DNA of 64,000 nt from Pseudomonas sp. Irchel 3E13. Its GTDB lineage: Bacteria > Pseudomonadota > Gammaproteobacteria > Pseudomonadales > Pseudomonadaceae. Where the stretch lies: contig NZ_FYDX01000007.1 of assembly GCF_900187455.1 (NCBI RefSeq), positions 1 to 64,000 of the forward strand. The letters are read 5' to 3'. Positions 20,619-29,339 of the stretch are shown here, in pieces. The translations under genes were made by a program, and so were the position numbers. Under the pieces are notes generated by a model, which was given only the letters and a program-made list of their open reading frames with translations, was not told the DNA's origin and made no database searches. Numbering within the stretch: the first letter of the stretch is position 1; each line of letters opens with the position of its first letter.

Positions 20619-21446
20619 TCATTCCGGTTGTTGCGTACGCATTTTCTCACTGCGACCGCGCAGCCATTCCAGGGTCAGCAGCAGAACGACCGAGAAAGCA
20701 ATCAGCAGGGTCGCTGCAGCGGCAATGGTCGGGCTGAGGTTCTCACGGATACCGCTGAACATCTGCCGTGGCAGGGTGGCCTGCTCGGGACCGGCGAGGA
20801 ACAGGGTCACCACCACTTCATCGAACGAGGTGGCGAAGGCGAACAGTGCCCCCGAAATCACCCCCGGCGCGATCAGCGGCAGGGTCACCCGGCGGAATGC
20901 AGTCACCGGCGAAGCACCCAGGCTCGCGGCGGCCCGCACCAGGTTGTGGTTGAAGCCCTGCAGGGTCGCCGACACCGTGATGATGACGAACGGCACACCC
21001 AGCACCGCATGCACCAGAATCAGCGAAATGAAGCTGTTGCCCAGCCCCAGCGGCGCGAAGAACAGGTAGCTGGCCACACCGATGATCACCACCGGCACCA
21101 CCATCGGCGAAATCACCAGGGCCATGATCAGCGACTTGCCGGGAAAGTCCCCGCGGGTCAGGCCGATCGAGGCCAGGGTGCCGAAGACCATCGCCAGTGC
21201 GGTGGCCGCCGGGGCGACGATGATGCTGTTGGTCAACGCCCGCATCCACTCATCCGAGGCGAAGAAGTTGTGGTACCACTGCAGCGAGAAGCCTTGCAGC
21301 GGATAGACCAGGAAGCTGCCGGAGTTGAACGACAACGGGATGATCACCAGCACCGGCAACACCAGGAACAGCAGGATCAGGCCGCAGAGAATGCGCAAAC
21401 TGTAGAACCAGACCCGCTCGACGGGCGACATGTAGGGGCTCAGCAT
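20619..21446 (-). CDS. agtD: ABC transporter permease (AgtD-like)
   Basis: A 275-residue inner-membrane permease of the PotC type with six predicted membrane segments. The cytoplasmic EAA-like loop that docks the ATPase is visible as RAAASLGASPVTAFRRVTLPLIAPGV. It is the last gene of the ATPase-binding protein-permease-permease operon and starts 11 bases after agtC. The gene order between agtSR and rpe matches P. aeruginosa agtABCD, which imports 4-aminobutyrate and 5-aminovalerate; substrate is inferred from that synteny. Confidence 0.8.
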   Translation of the reverse strand: MLSPYMSPVERVWFYSLRILCGLILLFLVLPVLVIIPLSFNSGSFLVYPLQGFSLQWYHNFFASDEWMRALTNSIIVAPAATALAMVFGTLASIGLTRGDFPGKSLIMALVISPMVVPVVIIGVASYLFFAPLGLGNSFISLILVHAVLGVPFVIITVSATLQGFNHNLVRAAASLGASPVTAFRRVTLPLIAPGVISGALFAFATSFDEVVVTLFLAGPEQATLPRQMFSGIRENLSPTIAAAATLLIAFSVVLLLTLEWLRGRSEKMRTQQPE

Positions 21447-21457
21447 GAATTCGCTCC

Positions 21458-22705
21458 TCAGCTCAGACGCAGGCGGCTGGAGCCGACCAGCCAGCTATAG
21501 ATCAGGTACAGCAGCACAGTGGCCAGCAACAGCAGGCCGCCCAGTGCGGTCGCCATGCCCCAGTTGATGCTGGTGTTGGTGTAGAACGCCACGAAGTAGC
21601 TGACCATCTGGTCGTTCGGGCTGCCCAGCAGTGCCGGGGTGATGTAGTAACCAATGGCCATGATGAACACCAGCAGGCAACCGGCGCCGACACCGGCGTA
21701 GGTCTGCGGGAAGTACACGCGCCAGAAGCTGGTGAACGGATGGCAACCCAACGAGATCGCGGCCCGCATGTAGGTCGGCGAGATGCCTTTCATCACGCTG
21801 TAGATCGGCAGGATCATGAACGGCAGCAGGATGTGCACCATCGAGATGTACACGCCGGTGCGGTTGAACACCAGTTCCAGCGGCTTGTCGATGATCCCCA
21901 GCGCCATCAGCGCGCTGTTGATCAGTCCGCCCGATTGCAGCAGCACGATCCACGCGGCAACCCGCACCAGAATCGACGTCCAGAAGGGCAGCAGCACCAG
22001 AATCATCAGCAGGTTGCTCTGCCGGGTCGGCAGGTTGGCCAGCAGGTACGCCAATGGGTAAGCCAGCACCAGGCAGATGGCGGTGATGACGAAGCCCATC
22101 CACAGGGTACGGGTGAAGATGTCCAGGTAAATGGCCTGGTCCGGGGTGGCCGGGGCCAGTTCGCCCAGGTCGTCGATGCGATGGTCGACGGCTGCCAGCA
22201 GATAAAACGGGGTCACGCTGCTGGTGTTGCGGCGGATCGCCTGCCAGTAGGCGGGGTCGCCCCAGCGCTCGTCCAGCTCTTGCATGGCATCTTTATAGGA
22301 AGCCGGTTCGGTCTTGAACGGCAGGGCCCGGGCGGTTTTCGCCAGGAGGCTGCGGTAGCCGGCCAGTTCCATGTTCAGACGCTTGGACAGATCGCCCAGG
22401 GTCTGGTTCTTGCGCGATTCGGCGAGGTCTTCGCTCAACGCCTTGTACACGGGCTCGCCCGGCAGGCTCTTGCCATCCCACTCGGCCACGGCGACCACGG
22501 TGCGCGGCAGGCCACTGACGACCTCGGGGTTACCGACGCTCTTGTACAGCAGCGCGGCAATCGGCACGAGAAACACCAGCAACAGAAACAGCGCCAGGGG
22601 CGCGATCAGCGCCTGCGCCTTCCAGCGGTTGACCCGCTCGGCACGCGCCAGACGCTGCTTGAGGTTGGAACCTGCGCCTTCTTTGAGGGGCACTGCGATG
22701 GCCAT
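21458..22705 (-). CDS. agtC: ABC transporter permease (AgtC-like)
   Basis: A 415-residue PotB-type permease. After the first membrane helix (about residues 32-52) there is a long periplasmic insert of roughly 150 residues, then five membrane segments. The docking loop is RAAISLGCHPFTSFWRVYFPQTYAGV. The large insert distinguishes it from typical spermidine permeases and is a feature of this transporter subfamily. It probably pairs with AgtD to form the channel. Confidence 0.8.
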   Translation of the reverse strand: MAIAVPLKEGAGSNLKQRLARAERVNRWKAQALIAPLALFLLLVFLVPIAALLYKSVGNPEVVSGLPRTVVAVAEWDGKSLPGEPVYKALSEDLAESRKNQTLGDLSKRLNMELAGYRSLLAKTARALPFKTEPASYKDAMQELDERWGDPAYWQAIRRNTSSVTPFYLLAAVDHRIDDLGELAPATPDQAIYLDIFTRTLWMGFVITAICLVLAYPLAYLLANLPTRQSNLLMILVLLPFWTSILVRVAAWIVLLQSGGLINSALMALGIIDKPLELVFNRTGVYISMVHILLPFMILPIYSVMKGISPTYMRAAISLGCHPFTSFWRVYFPQTYAGVGAGCLLVFIMAIGYYITPALLGSPNDQMVSYFVAFYTNTSINWGMATALGGLLLLATVLLYLIYSWLVGSSRLRLS

Positions 22706-22772
22706 AGCGAACTCCGGAAAATCTTGGAAACAGGGGGCGCCGGTGTCAGCACCGGCGCCCTGTCAGCACGGC

Positions 22773-23807
22773 TTACTTGGCCGCCCAGGCGTTGAAGCGT
22801 TGCTCCAACTGTTCGCTGTTGTCAGCCCAGAACGCCACGTCGATCTGCACCTGGTTGGCGATGTTTTCCGGGGTGGTCGGCATGTCCTTCTTGATCTCGT
22901 CGGACAGCAGCGCGACCGCCTTGGAGTTGGCCGGACCGTAGGCGATGTTTTCCGAGTAGATCTTCTGCTGCTCAGGCTTGACCGAGTAGGCGATGAACTT
23001 TTTCGCCTCTTCGGCGTTTTTCGCGCCCTTCGGAATGGCCCAGGCGTCGAAGTCGTAGATGCCGCCGTTCCACACCACTTTCAGGTTGCTTTCTTTCTGT
23101 ACCGCGGCGATCCGGCCGTTGTAGGCCGAGCTCATCACCACGTCACCCGAGGCCAGATACTGCGGCGGCTGGGCGCCGGCTTCCCACCACTGGATGCTCG
23201 GTTTCAGTTCGTCGAGTTTCTTGAAGGCGCGGTCCTGGCCTTCCTTGGTGCCGAGCACCTTGTAGACGTCCTTCGGCGCAACGCCGTCGGCCATCAGGGC
23301 GAATTCCAGGGTGTACTTGGCGCCCTTGCGCAGGCCGCGCTTGCCCGGGAAGTTCTTGGTGTCCCAGAAGTCTTTCCAGCTGGTTGGCGCGGTCTTCAGT
23401 TTGTCGGCGTTGTAGGCCATGACCGTGGACCAGACGAAGAAGCCTACGCCGCACGGCTGGATAGCGCCGGGAACGTAGTCGGACTCATCGCCGAACAGCG
23501 CAGGATCCAGCTCTTCGAACATGCCTTCGTCGCAGCCGCGAGCCAGTTCCGGCGATTCGACTTCCACCAGGTTCCAGGACACGCTTTTGGTGTCGACCAT
23601 GGCTTTGACCTTGGCCATCTCACCGTTGTATTCACCCGCGACGATCTTGCCGTTGCCCGCCTTTTCCCACGGCTCGTAGAACGCCTTGACCTGGGCCGCC
23701 TTGTTGGCGCCGCCGAAGGAAATCACGGTCAGATCGCTTGCCGCCATCGCCTGGGTCGCAGCGAACAGTCCCAGAGTCAGTGCGGTCAACTTCAAGTGCT
23801 TGAGCAT
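22773..23807 (-). CDS. agtB: periplasmic substrate-binding protein (AgtB-like)
   Basis: A 344-residue PotD-type solute-binding protein. The signal peptide runs to about residue 22 (TQAMA/ASDLTV). The mature part has the family's VISFGGANKAAQ opening and YDFDAWAIPKGAKN segment. The ATG at 23807 has GGAGAAAATAAG upstream, excluding an in-frame extension of 24 codons. By synteny with P. aeruginosa it captures 4-aminobutyrate and 5-aminovalerate, but relatives bind putrescine or spermidine. Confidence 0.82.
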   Translation of the reverse strand: MLKHLKLTALTLGLFAATQAMAASDLTVISFGGANKAAQVKAFYEPWEKAGNGKIVAGEYNGEMAKVKAMVDTKSVSWNLVEVESPELARGCDEGMFEELDPALFGDESDYVPGAIQPCGVGFFVWSTVMAYNADKLKTAPTSWKDFWDTKNFPGKRGLRKGAKYTLEFALMADGVAPKDVYKVLGTKEGQDRAFKKLDELKPSIQWWEAGAQPPQYLASGDVVMSSAYNGRIAAVQKESNLKVVWNGGIYDFDAWAIPKGAKNAEEAKKFIAYSVKPEQQKIYSENIAYGPANSKAVALLSDEIKKDMPTTPENIANQVQIDVAFWADNSEQLEQRFNAWAAK

Positions 23808-23847
23808 TCTTATTTTCTCCACGTTGCAGGGGTTGGTATCGCAAACC

Positions 23848-24972
23848 TCATTGGGCTTCCAGGAGCGGATCGAGCGCACGTCCGTGCTCGACCGCCCAGC
23901 CCAGTGGTACCACGTCGCCCACGGCCAGGGCCGGGTCGAGTTCGGCGATAGGCTGCTTCACGAAGAAATCGGCCTTGCCGCAAACTTCCAGGCGTACCCG
24001 CACGTGGTCGCCCAGGTAGATGAATTCGGCCACCCGGCCAGAGAAACGGTTGACGCAGCTTTCGCTGTGGCCGTTCAGGCGTACGCGTTCCGGACGCACC
24101 GACAGGGTCACCGGCTCGCCTGGCTCACCGACGTTGACCGCCAGCGCCTCGACTTTCTCGCCGCGGGCCAGGGACACCAGGCAGCGGTCGCCGTCACGGC
24201 TGAGCAAGCGACCGTTGATGCGGTTGTTCTCGCCGATGAAGTTGGCGACGAAGGTGTTCTTCGGCTCTTCGTAGAGGGTGCGCGGGTCGGCGATCTGCTG
24301 GATCTCGCCCTGGTGGAATACCGCCACGCGGTCGGACATGGTCAGCGCTTCGCCCTGGTCGTGGGTCACGTAGACCACGGTCACGCCCAGGCGCTGGTGC
24401 AGGTGTTTGATCTCCATCTGCATGTGTTCACGCAGTTGCTTGTCCAGCGCGCCGAGGGGTTCGTCCATCAGCACCAGTTGCGGCTCGAACACCAACGCCC
24501 GGGCCAGGGCCACACGCTGCTGCTGACCACCGGAAAGCTGGCCCGGATAGCGCTGGGCGAAGGCATCGAGCTGGACCATGTTCAGCACGCGCTTGACCCG
24601 CTCGCTGACGTCGGTCTTGCTCAGGTTGCGCACGGTGAGGGGGAACGCCAGGTTCTCGGCCACGGTCATGTGTGGGAACAGTGCGTAGTTCTGGAAGACC
24701 ATGCCGATGTCGCGTTTATGCGGCGGCACGTTGTTGATCGAACGGCCGGCCAGCTGGATCTCGCCAGCGGTCGGCGTCTCGAAACCGGCCAGCATCATCA
24801 GGCTGGTGGTCTTGCCCGAACCGGACGGGCCGAGCAGGGTCAGGAACTCGCCCTTGCGAATGTCCAGGTTGAGGTCTTTGACGATCAGCGATTCGCCGTC
24901 GTAGCTCTTCTGCACACCACGGAAGCTGACCAGCACTTCGCCGGTTCCAGCGCTCGAATTGACCTCACTCAT
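23848..24972 (-). CDS. agtA: ABC transporter ATPase (AgtA-like)
   Basis: A 374-residue PotA-type ATPase. Walker A is GPSGSGKT at residues 48-55, the Q-loop is in VFQNYALFPH, the signature is LSGGQQQR, and Walker B is LVLMDEPLGALD. The C-terminal TOBE-like domain (about 280-374) is present. It is first in the agt operon, 40 bases before agtB. An 18-base inverted repeat 109 bases upstream could be the AgtR operator. Confidence 0.82.
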   Translation of the reverse strand: MSEVNSSAGTGEVLVSFRGVQKSYDGESLIVKDLNLDIRKGEFLTLLGPSGSGKTTSLMMLAGFETPTAGEIQLAGRSINNVPPHKRDIGMVFQNYALFPHMTVAENLAFPLTVRNLSKTDVSERVKRVLNMVQLDAFAQRYPGQLSGGQQQRVALARALVFEPQLVLMDEPLGALDKQLREHMQMEIKHLHQRLGVTVVYVTHDQGEALTMSDRVAVFHQGEIQQIADPRTLYEEPKNTFVANFIGENNRINGRLLSRDGDRCLVSLARGEKVEALAVNVGEPGEPVTLSVRPERVRLNGHSESCVNRFSGRVAEFIYLGDHVRVRLEVCGKADFFVKQPIAELDPALAVGDVVPLGWAVEHGRALDPLLEAQ

Positions 24973-25080
24973 ACCCGCACCTTTTATTGGATGACTGCTG
25001 TGATCCAAGCGTAAAGAAGGGCCGGGGTGGCGCAAATCGGCGGGGCTGAGAGATTGATATCAGCCGGGTGGAAAGGTGAC

Positions 25081-25098
25081 TGTAGGAATTGCCCTACA
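25081..25098. promoter_or_regulatory. inverted repeat, candidate AgtR operator
   Basis: TGTAGG-6-CCTACA forms a perfect two-fold symmetric 18-base site between agtR and agtA, about 110 bases upstream of agtA. Symmetric sites of this size suit a dimeric NarL/LuxR-type response regulator. Binding by AgtR is inferred from position only. Confidence 0.4.
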
Positions 25099-25125
25099 AG
25101 GATGGCGGTTTTAGGTATGCACCCC

Positions 25126-25182
25126 TTCGCGAGCAAGCGCGCCCCCACACTCCCCCCGGTAGGAGCGAGCTTGCTCGCGAAA
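25126..25182. repeat. REP element pair (inverted, one arm degenerate)
   Basis: TTCGCGAGCAAGCGCGCCCCC at 25126-25146 and GGTAGGAGCGAGCTTGCTCGCGAA at 25159-25182 form an inverted REP pair in the agtR-agtA gap. The left arm differs from the consensus at several positions. Confidence 0.82.
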
Positions 25183-25216
25183 GGGAACACCGCAATCCCT
25201 GTCGCTTTCAGAACAG

Positions 25217-25846
25217 TCAGAGCAGCTTGTGCTCCATCGCGTACTTCACCAATTCCGCCAACGACGTCACGTTGAGCTTCTGCATCAGCCGCGCCTTGTG
25301 GGTGCTGATGGTCTTGTTGCTCAGCGCCAGCTGCTGGGCGATGTCGTTGACGTTGGCGCCCTGGGCCAAACGCTCGAACACCGAGAACTCGCGCTCCGAC
25401 AACAGCGAATGCAGCGGCCGGGCATCCGTGAGGCCGACTTCGAAGACCATGCGGTCGGCCAGGTCCGGGTCGATATAGCGCCCGCCGCCGGCCACGCGGC
25501 GAATGGCGGTGAGCAACAGCGCCGGGTCGCTGTCCTTGGTGGCATAGCCTGCAGCACCGACTTTCAATGCCCGCGCCGCCATCTGCGCTTCGTCGTGCAT
25601 CGACAGCACCAGGATCGCTGGCGGCGAGTTCAACGCGCGAATCCGCGGGATCGCCTCCAGGCCATTAACCCCGGGCATGGAAATATCCAGCAAGACCACT
25701 TCGCAGGCGGTGTGCCGCAGCGTCTCCAGCAACTGCTCGCCGTTGCCCGCCTCGCCCACCACCTGCATGTCCTTGGCCAGGCCAATCAGTTGCTTGATGC
25801 CTTCGCGCACGATGGTGTGGTCTTCGGCAACCAGAACTCGAATCAC
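25217..25846 (-). CDS. agtR: NarL/LuxR-type response regulator (AgtR-like)
   Basis: A 209-residue two-component regulator. The receiver domain has acidic residues at E8/D9 and the phospho-acceptor D54 in LLDISMPG, with the conserved Lys in YATKD. The C-terminal LuxR helix-turn-helix spans about residues 145-205 (LLSEREFSVFERLAQG, then SNKTISTHKARLMQKL). Its gene follows the sensor kinase by 15 bases. By synteny it is AgtR, the activator of agtABCD in P. aeruginosa. Confidence 0.85.
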   Translation of the reverse strand: MIRVLVAEDHTIVREGIKQLIGLAKDMQVVGEAGNGEQLLETLRHTACEVVLLDISMPGVNGLEAIPRIRALNSPPAILVLSMHDEAQMAARALKVGAAGYATKDSDPALLLTAIRRVAGGGRYIDPDLADRMVFEVGLTDARPLHSLLSEREFSVFERLAQGANVNDIAQQLALSNKTISTHKARLMQKLNVTSLAELVKYAMEHKLL

Positions 25847-25861
25847 TTTTTCGCTCCTGTC

Positions 25862-28246
25862 TCAATCCAGAGGTATGCGCACGCGCAGGCTGGTGCCCTC
25901 GCCCGGCTCGCTTTCAAGGTGCATGTCACCACCGAGCATCAACACCCGCTCGCGCATGCCCACCAGCCCGAAGGAAGTGGGACGGCTGTCGTCCCGCACG
26001 AACCCAAGGCCATCGTCGCTGATAATCAGGCACAGCATGGGGCCGTCGAGGTGCAGTGTTATTTCGACAGTATGCGCCTGGGCATGGCGCATGACATTGG
26101 TCAGCGCCTCCTGCAACACGCGGAACAGGCTGGTGGCCTTGGCATCGCTGAGCGGCGGCAGGTTTTCCGGGACCTGCACCAGACACGGAATCTGCGTGCG
26201 CGCTTCGAAACGCTGGGCCTGCCATTCGATCGCCGAAGCGATGCCCGCATCGAGAATCGGCGGCCGCAAGGCCGTGGCCACATCGCGGACCAACTGGAAC
26301 AGTTGGGCGATCAGACGCTTCATGCTGCCCAACCGCTCCGTCAGACCCGGGTCGAGGTCGGCGTAGGCCAGTTCGCACATTGATGTCTCCAGTTTCAACA
26401 CTGTGAGCATCTGCCCCAACTCGTCATGGACTTCCCGGGCAATCCGCGCCTTTTCTTCCTCTCGCACGCTTTCCAGGTGTGCAGCCAGTTCCCGCAGTTG
26501 CTCCTGGGAACGGGCCAGTTCCAGCTCGACCTGCTTGCTCTGGGTGATGTCCCAGACGATACCGTCCCAGACCACCCGGCCACCGCTGAGTTTGCGGGCA
26601 CTGGCCTTGATATCTGCCCAGCGCTGTTCGCCCTGGCGGGTGAGGATGCGCCCCTGCCAGGACCAGTCGCTGTCGCTGGCCAGCGCCTGATCCTGGACAC
26701 GGTGATAGTCGGCGCGGTCGGCGCTGTGGACCAGGCTGCGCAGGCCCATGTCCGGGTGCTGGATTTCTGCCGGCGCGTAGCCGACCAGCGCCTCGCTGCC
26801 TTCACTGATGTAGGGAAATTCCAATTCGTCGATGCCGGGATCGCGCTCCAGGCGGAACACCAGCCCCGGCACGTTGGCGGCGATGCCCTTGAGCCGTGCC
26901 TCGCTTTCGCGCTGGGCGGCTTCGGCACGGCGGCGTTCGGTCACGTCGGTGAGGAACACCACCAGGTACTCGGCATCACGAAAGCGCAGGAAGCTCAGCG
27001 ACATGTCCACCGGCAGCAAGCTGCCATCGGCGCGCAGCCAGCGGGTTTCGAAACGCTGGGCGGACTCATCGCTGGCCCGCGCGCGCTTCCACAAATCCAG
27101 CCAGCGGTCCATGTGCAGCTCAGGATCGAAGTCGATCAACGGCCGCTCGGCCATCGCCCCCGGCTGATAGCCGAGCATCGTTTCCACGGCGTGGTTGGCA
27201 TAGCGCACATGGCTGTCCCAGTGCACCCAGAGAATGCCCACCGTGCTCTGATCGAGAGAGAACTGGCTGAGGCGCAGTTCCTCTTCGCGGGACAACCGCT
27301 GGGCCAGGTCTTCCCGCGCGGTCAGCAGGCTGTGCTCAAGGAAATGCTGCTGGCGGCGCTGCCAAATGATGATGGCCACCCCGCTGAAAAACAGCGCGGC
27401 GAACAGCAGCGCGAGGTTTTGCCAGAAACCCGGCGACTCGCTCAACCGCGGGTATTTGGGCTGCAGCCAGCGCGCGTGAAGCTGCTCCAGTTCCTTGGCC
27501 GGAATGGCCTGCAGGCCGCGCTCGAGGATGTCCGCCAAGAGCGGCCAGTCGCGCCGCGAGGCAACCCGGAGCAACTGCGGGAAACCGATATCGCCGACCA
27601 CCGCCAGCTCGCTGAATTCGCTCTCCCGCGACAGCCGGCTCAGTTGCGCCTCATCCACCACCGCGTAGCGCGCCTGCTCGCCGACCACCAGTTGCAGGGC
27701 CTGGCGCTCGCCCGGCACGCCTTGCAGGTTGAGATTGGAATAGGTGGCGCGCAGGTAGTCGGCCACGGCGCTGGGCATGCGCACGGCGACCCGTTCGACG
27801 TCGCCGATCTTCTCCAGATCCACCGCCACCGCACCGCTGCGCGGACCGACGATCAGCTGCGGCACGCGCATGTACGGATCGCTGAACAACCATAGGCGCA
27901 GGCCTGCGGGCGTCTGGGTCAGGCCCGGTGCCAGGTCGACCTCGCCGCCGGCCAGCGCCCGTTCGAGTTCGGCCTGATCGGAGAAATTGCGCCAGGTCAG
28001 GTCCAGGCCAAGGCTGCGGGCGAGCATGTTCATCAGCTCGACGTTGACCCCGGACAGCTGCTGCAAACGCCGGTCGAACTGGGCAAAGGGGGCTTGCAGC
28101 ACCATGCCGACCCGCAGGCTGCGGTGCTGCTCAAGCCACTGCCGTTGCGCCAGGTCCAACTGCACCGTAGTCGGCGCGGGCGCGGCCCAGACAATCAAGG
28201 GCAAGCAAAAACAGCCGATAACCCACAGACGGCACAAACGAATCAT
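25862..28246 (-). CDS. agtS: hybrid sensor: periplasmic binding domain, PAS, NarX-type kinase (AgtS-like)
   Basis: A 794-residue inner-membrane sensor kinase. It has a signal peptide, then a bacterial solute-binding (SBP_bac_3-like) domain to about residue 270 (HRSLRVGMVLQAPFAQFD). A transmembrane helix (NLALLFAALFFSGVAIIIW) and two PAS domains follow. The HisKA_3 dimerisation helix carries phospho-acceptor H607 in REVHDELGQ, and a HATPase domain is last. The ligand is probably sensed directly by the periplasmic domain. ATG at 28246 is preferred over a TTG five codons upstream. It pairs with agtR. Confidence 0.86.
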   Translation of the reverse strand: MIRLCRLWVIGCFCLPLIVWAAPAPTTVQLDLAQRQWLEQHRSLRVGMVLQAPFAQFDRRLQQLSGVNVELMNMLARSLGLDLTWRNFSDQAELERALAGGEVDLAPGLTQTPAGLRLWLFSDPYMRVPQLIVGPRSGAVAVDLEKIGDVERVAVRMPSAVADYLRATYSNLNLQGVPGERQALQLVVGEQARYAVVDEAQLSRLSRESEFSELAVVGDIGFPQLLRVASRRDWPLLADILERGLQAIPAKELEQLHARWLQPKYPRLSESPGFWQNLALLFAALFFSGVAIIIWQRRQQHFLEHSLLTAREDLAQRLSREEELRLSQFSLDQSTVGILWVHWDSHVRYANHAVETMLGYQPGAMAERPLIDFDPELHMDRWLDLWKRARASDESAQRFETRWLRADGSLLPVDMSLSFLRFRDAEYLVVFLTDVTERRRAEAAQRESEARLKGIAANVPGLVFRLERDPGIDELEFPYISEGSEALVGYAPAEIQHPDMGLRSLVHSADRADYHRVQDQALASDSDWSWQGRILTRQGEQRWADIKASARKLSGGRVVWDGIVWDITQSKQVELELARSQEQLRELAAHLESVREEEKARIAREVHDELGQMLTVLKLETSMCELAYADLDPGLTERLGSMKRLIAQLFQLVRDVATALRPPILDAGIASAIEWQAQRFEARTQIPCLVQVPENLPPLSDAKATSLFRVLQEALTNVMRHAQAHTVEITLHLDGPMLCLIISDDGLGFVRDDSRPTSFGLVGMRERVLMLGGDMHLESEPGEGTSLRVRIPLD

Positions 28247-28340
28247 CTTGAATCTCGTCAATAGAAGGACGGTCGCGAGGCGTGGCCGTTCCGGACAAAT
28301 ACCATTAGGCTGCCGGTATCATTCTGGCCTGGATCGATCA

Positions 28341-29339
28341 ATGTTCTCACTCTATCGCACGACGCTTCCTACGTTATGCCTGACCTTGATACTACCGTGT
28401 ACCGTGCTCGCCGAGGATGGCAAAACGCCAGAAACCACGAAGGACGCCGCCGTAGTTCAACGTCAGCCGCTGGCCGAGCGGAGTCAGGAAGACGCGCTGG
28501 CGCTGGAACGTCAGGTGCCCAAGGAAGAACAGCAAACCCTGCAAGCCGGCAGCGATAGCTTCCTGGCCTTGTGGAAGCCGGCCAATAGCCCTTCTCCCCA
28601 TGGCGTTCTGGTAATTCTCGCCGGCGCGGGAGAAACCGCCGACTGGCCGAAGACCGTCGGCCCGCTGCGGCGCAAGTTTCCCGATGCCGAGTGGGGCACC
28701 CTGAGTCTGTCGTTGCCCGACCTGCTGACCGAAAGCCCGGTTGCCCGCAGCGAAAGTCCCGCACCTGCACCGGAAGCCGCTGACACCAGCAAAGCCGCAC
28801 CGGCGAAAGACACGCCCGCCGACGCCAACGCCAACATCGCCCAGGCCACCGCGCCGGAAGCGGAAACTCCTGACGCACCTGGTGTAGCGGGCGGCGGTGC
28901 AAGCAGTGACAGCACCGACGCCGAACGGATTTTCGCCCGACTCGATGCCGCCGTGGCCTACGCCCAGCAGCAGAACGCGCGCAGTATTGTCGTGATCGGA
29001 AATGGCAGCGGCGCCTACTGGGCGACCCGTTACCTGAGCGAACGCCAGCCAGCCCAGGTGCAGAAACTGGTGCTGGTGGCCGCACAGACACCGCCGAAGG
29101 CCGAACACAGCCTGGACAGCCTGACCCCGTCGCTGAAAGTGCCGACCGCCGACTTCTATTACAGCGATCAGGAACAGGCCCGTCAGGCAGCAAGACAACG
29201 CCTGCAGGCCAGCAAGCGACTCAAGGACAGCAACTACCGGCAAGTGGCGCTGACCGCGATGCCCGGCAACCGCACTGCAGAGCAGGAGCAATTGTTCAGG
29301 CGGATTCGCGGATGGTTGAGCCCGAGTCAGGTGGACTAA
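28341..29339 (+). CDS. DUF3530 family protein, alpha/beta-hydrolase-like
   Basis: A 332-residue exported protein (signal peptide to about residue 24, TVLA/EDGK). Strand VLVILAGAGETADWP and the GNGSGAYWA elbow resemble an alpha/beta hydrolase, but the elbow has Ser in a GxGxGS-like context and no complete triad was confirmed. Residues about 131-193 form an Ala/Pro/Glu-rich low-complexity insert. The ATG at 28341 gives the signal peptide; the long upstream in-frame extension overlaps agtS antisense and is rejected. Function unknown. Confidence 0.72.
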   Translation: MFSLYRTTLPTLCLTLILPCTVLAEDGKTPETTKDAAVVQRQPLAERSQEDALALERQVPKEEQQTLQAGSDSFLALWKPANSPSPHGVLVILAGAGETADWPKTVGPLRRKFPDAEWGTLSLSLPDLLTESPVARSESPAPAPEAADTSKAAPAKDTPADANANIAQATAPEAETPDAPGVAGGGASSDSTDAERIFARLDAAVAYAQQQNARSIVVIGNGSGAYWATRYLSERQPAQVQKLVLVAAQTPPKAEHSLDSLTPSLKVPTADFYYSDQEQARQAARQRLQASKRLKDSNYRQVALTAMPGNRTAEQEQLFRRIRGWLSPSQVD

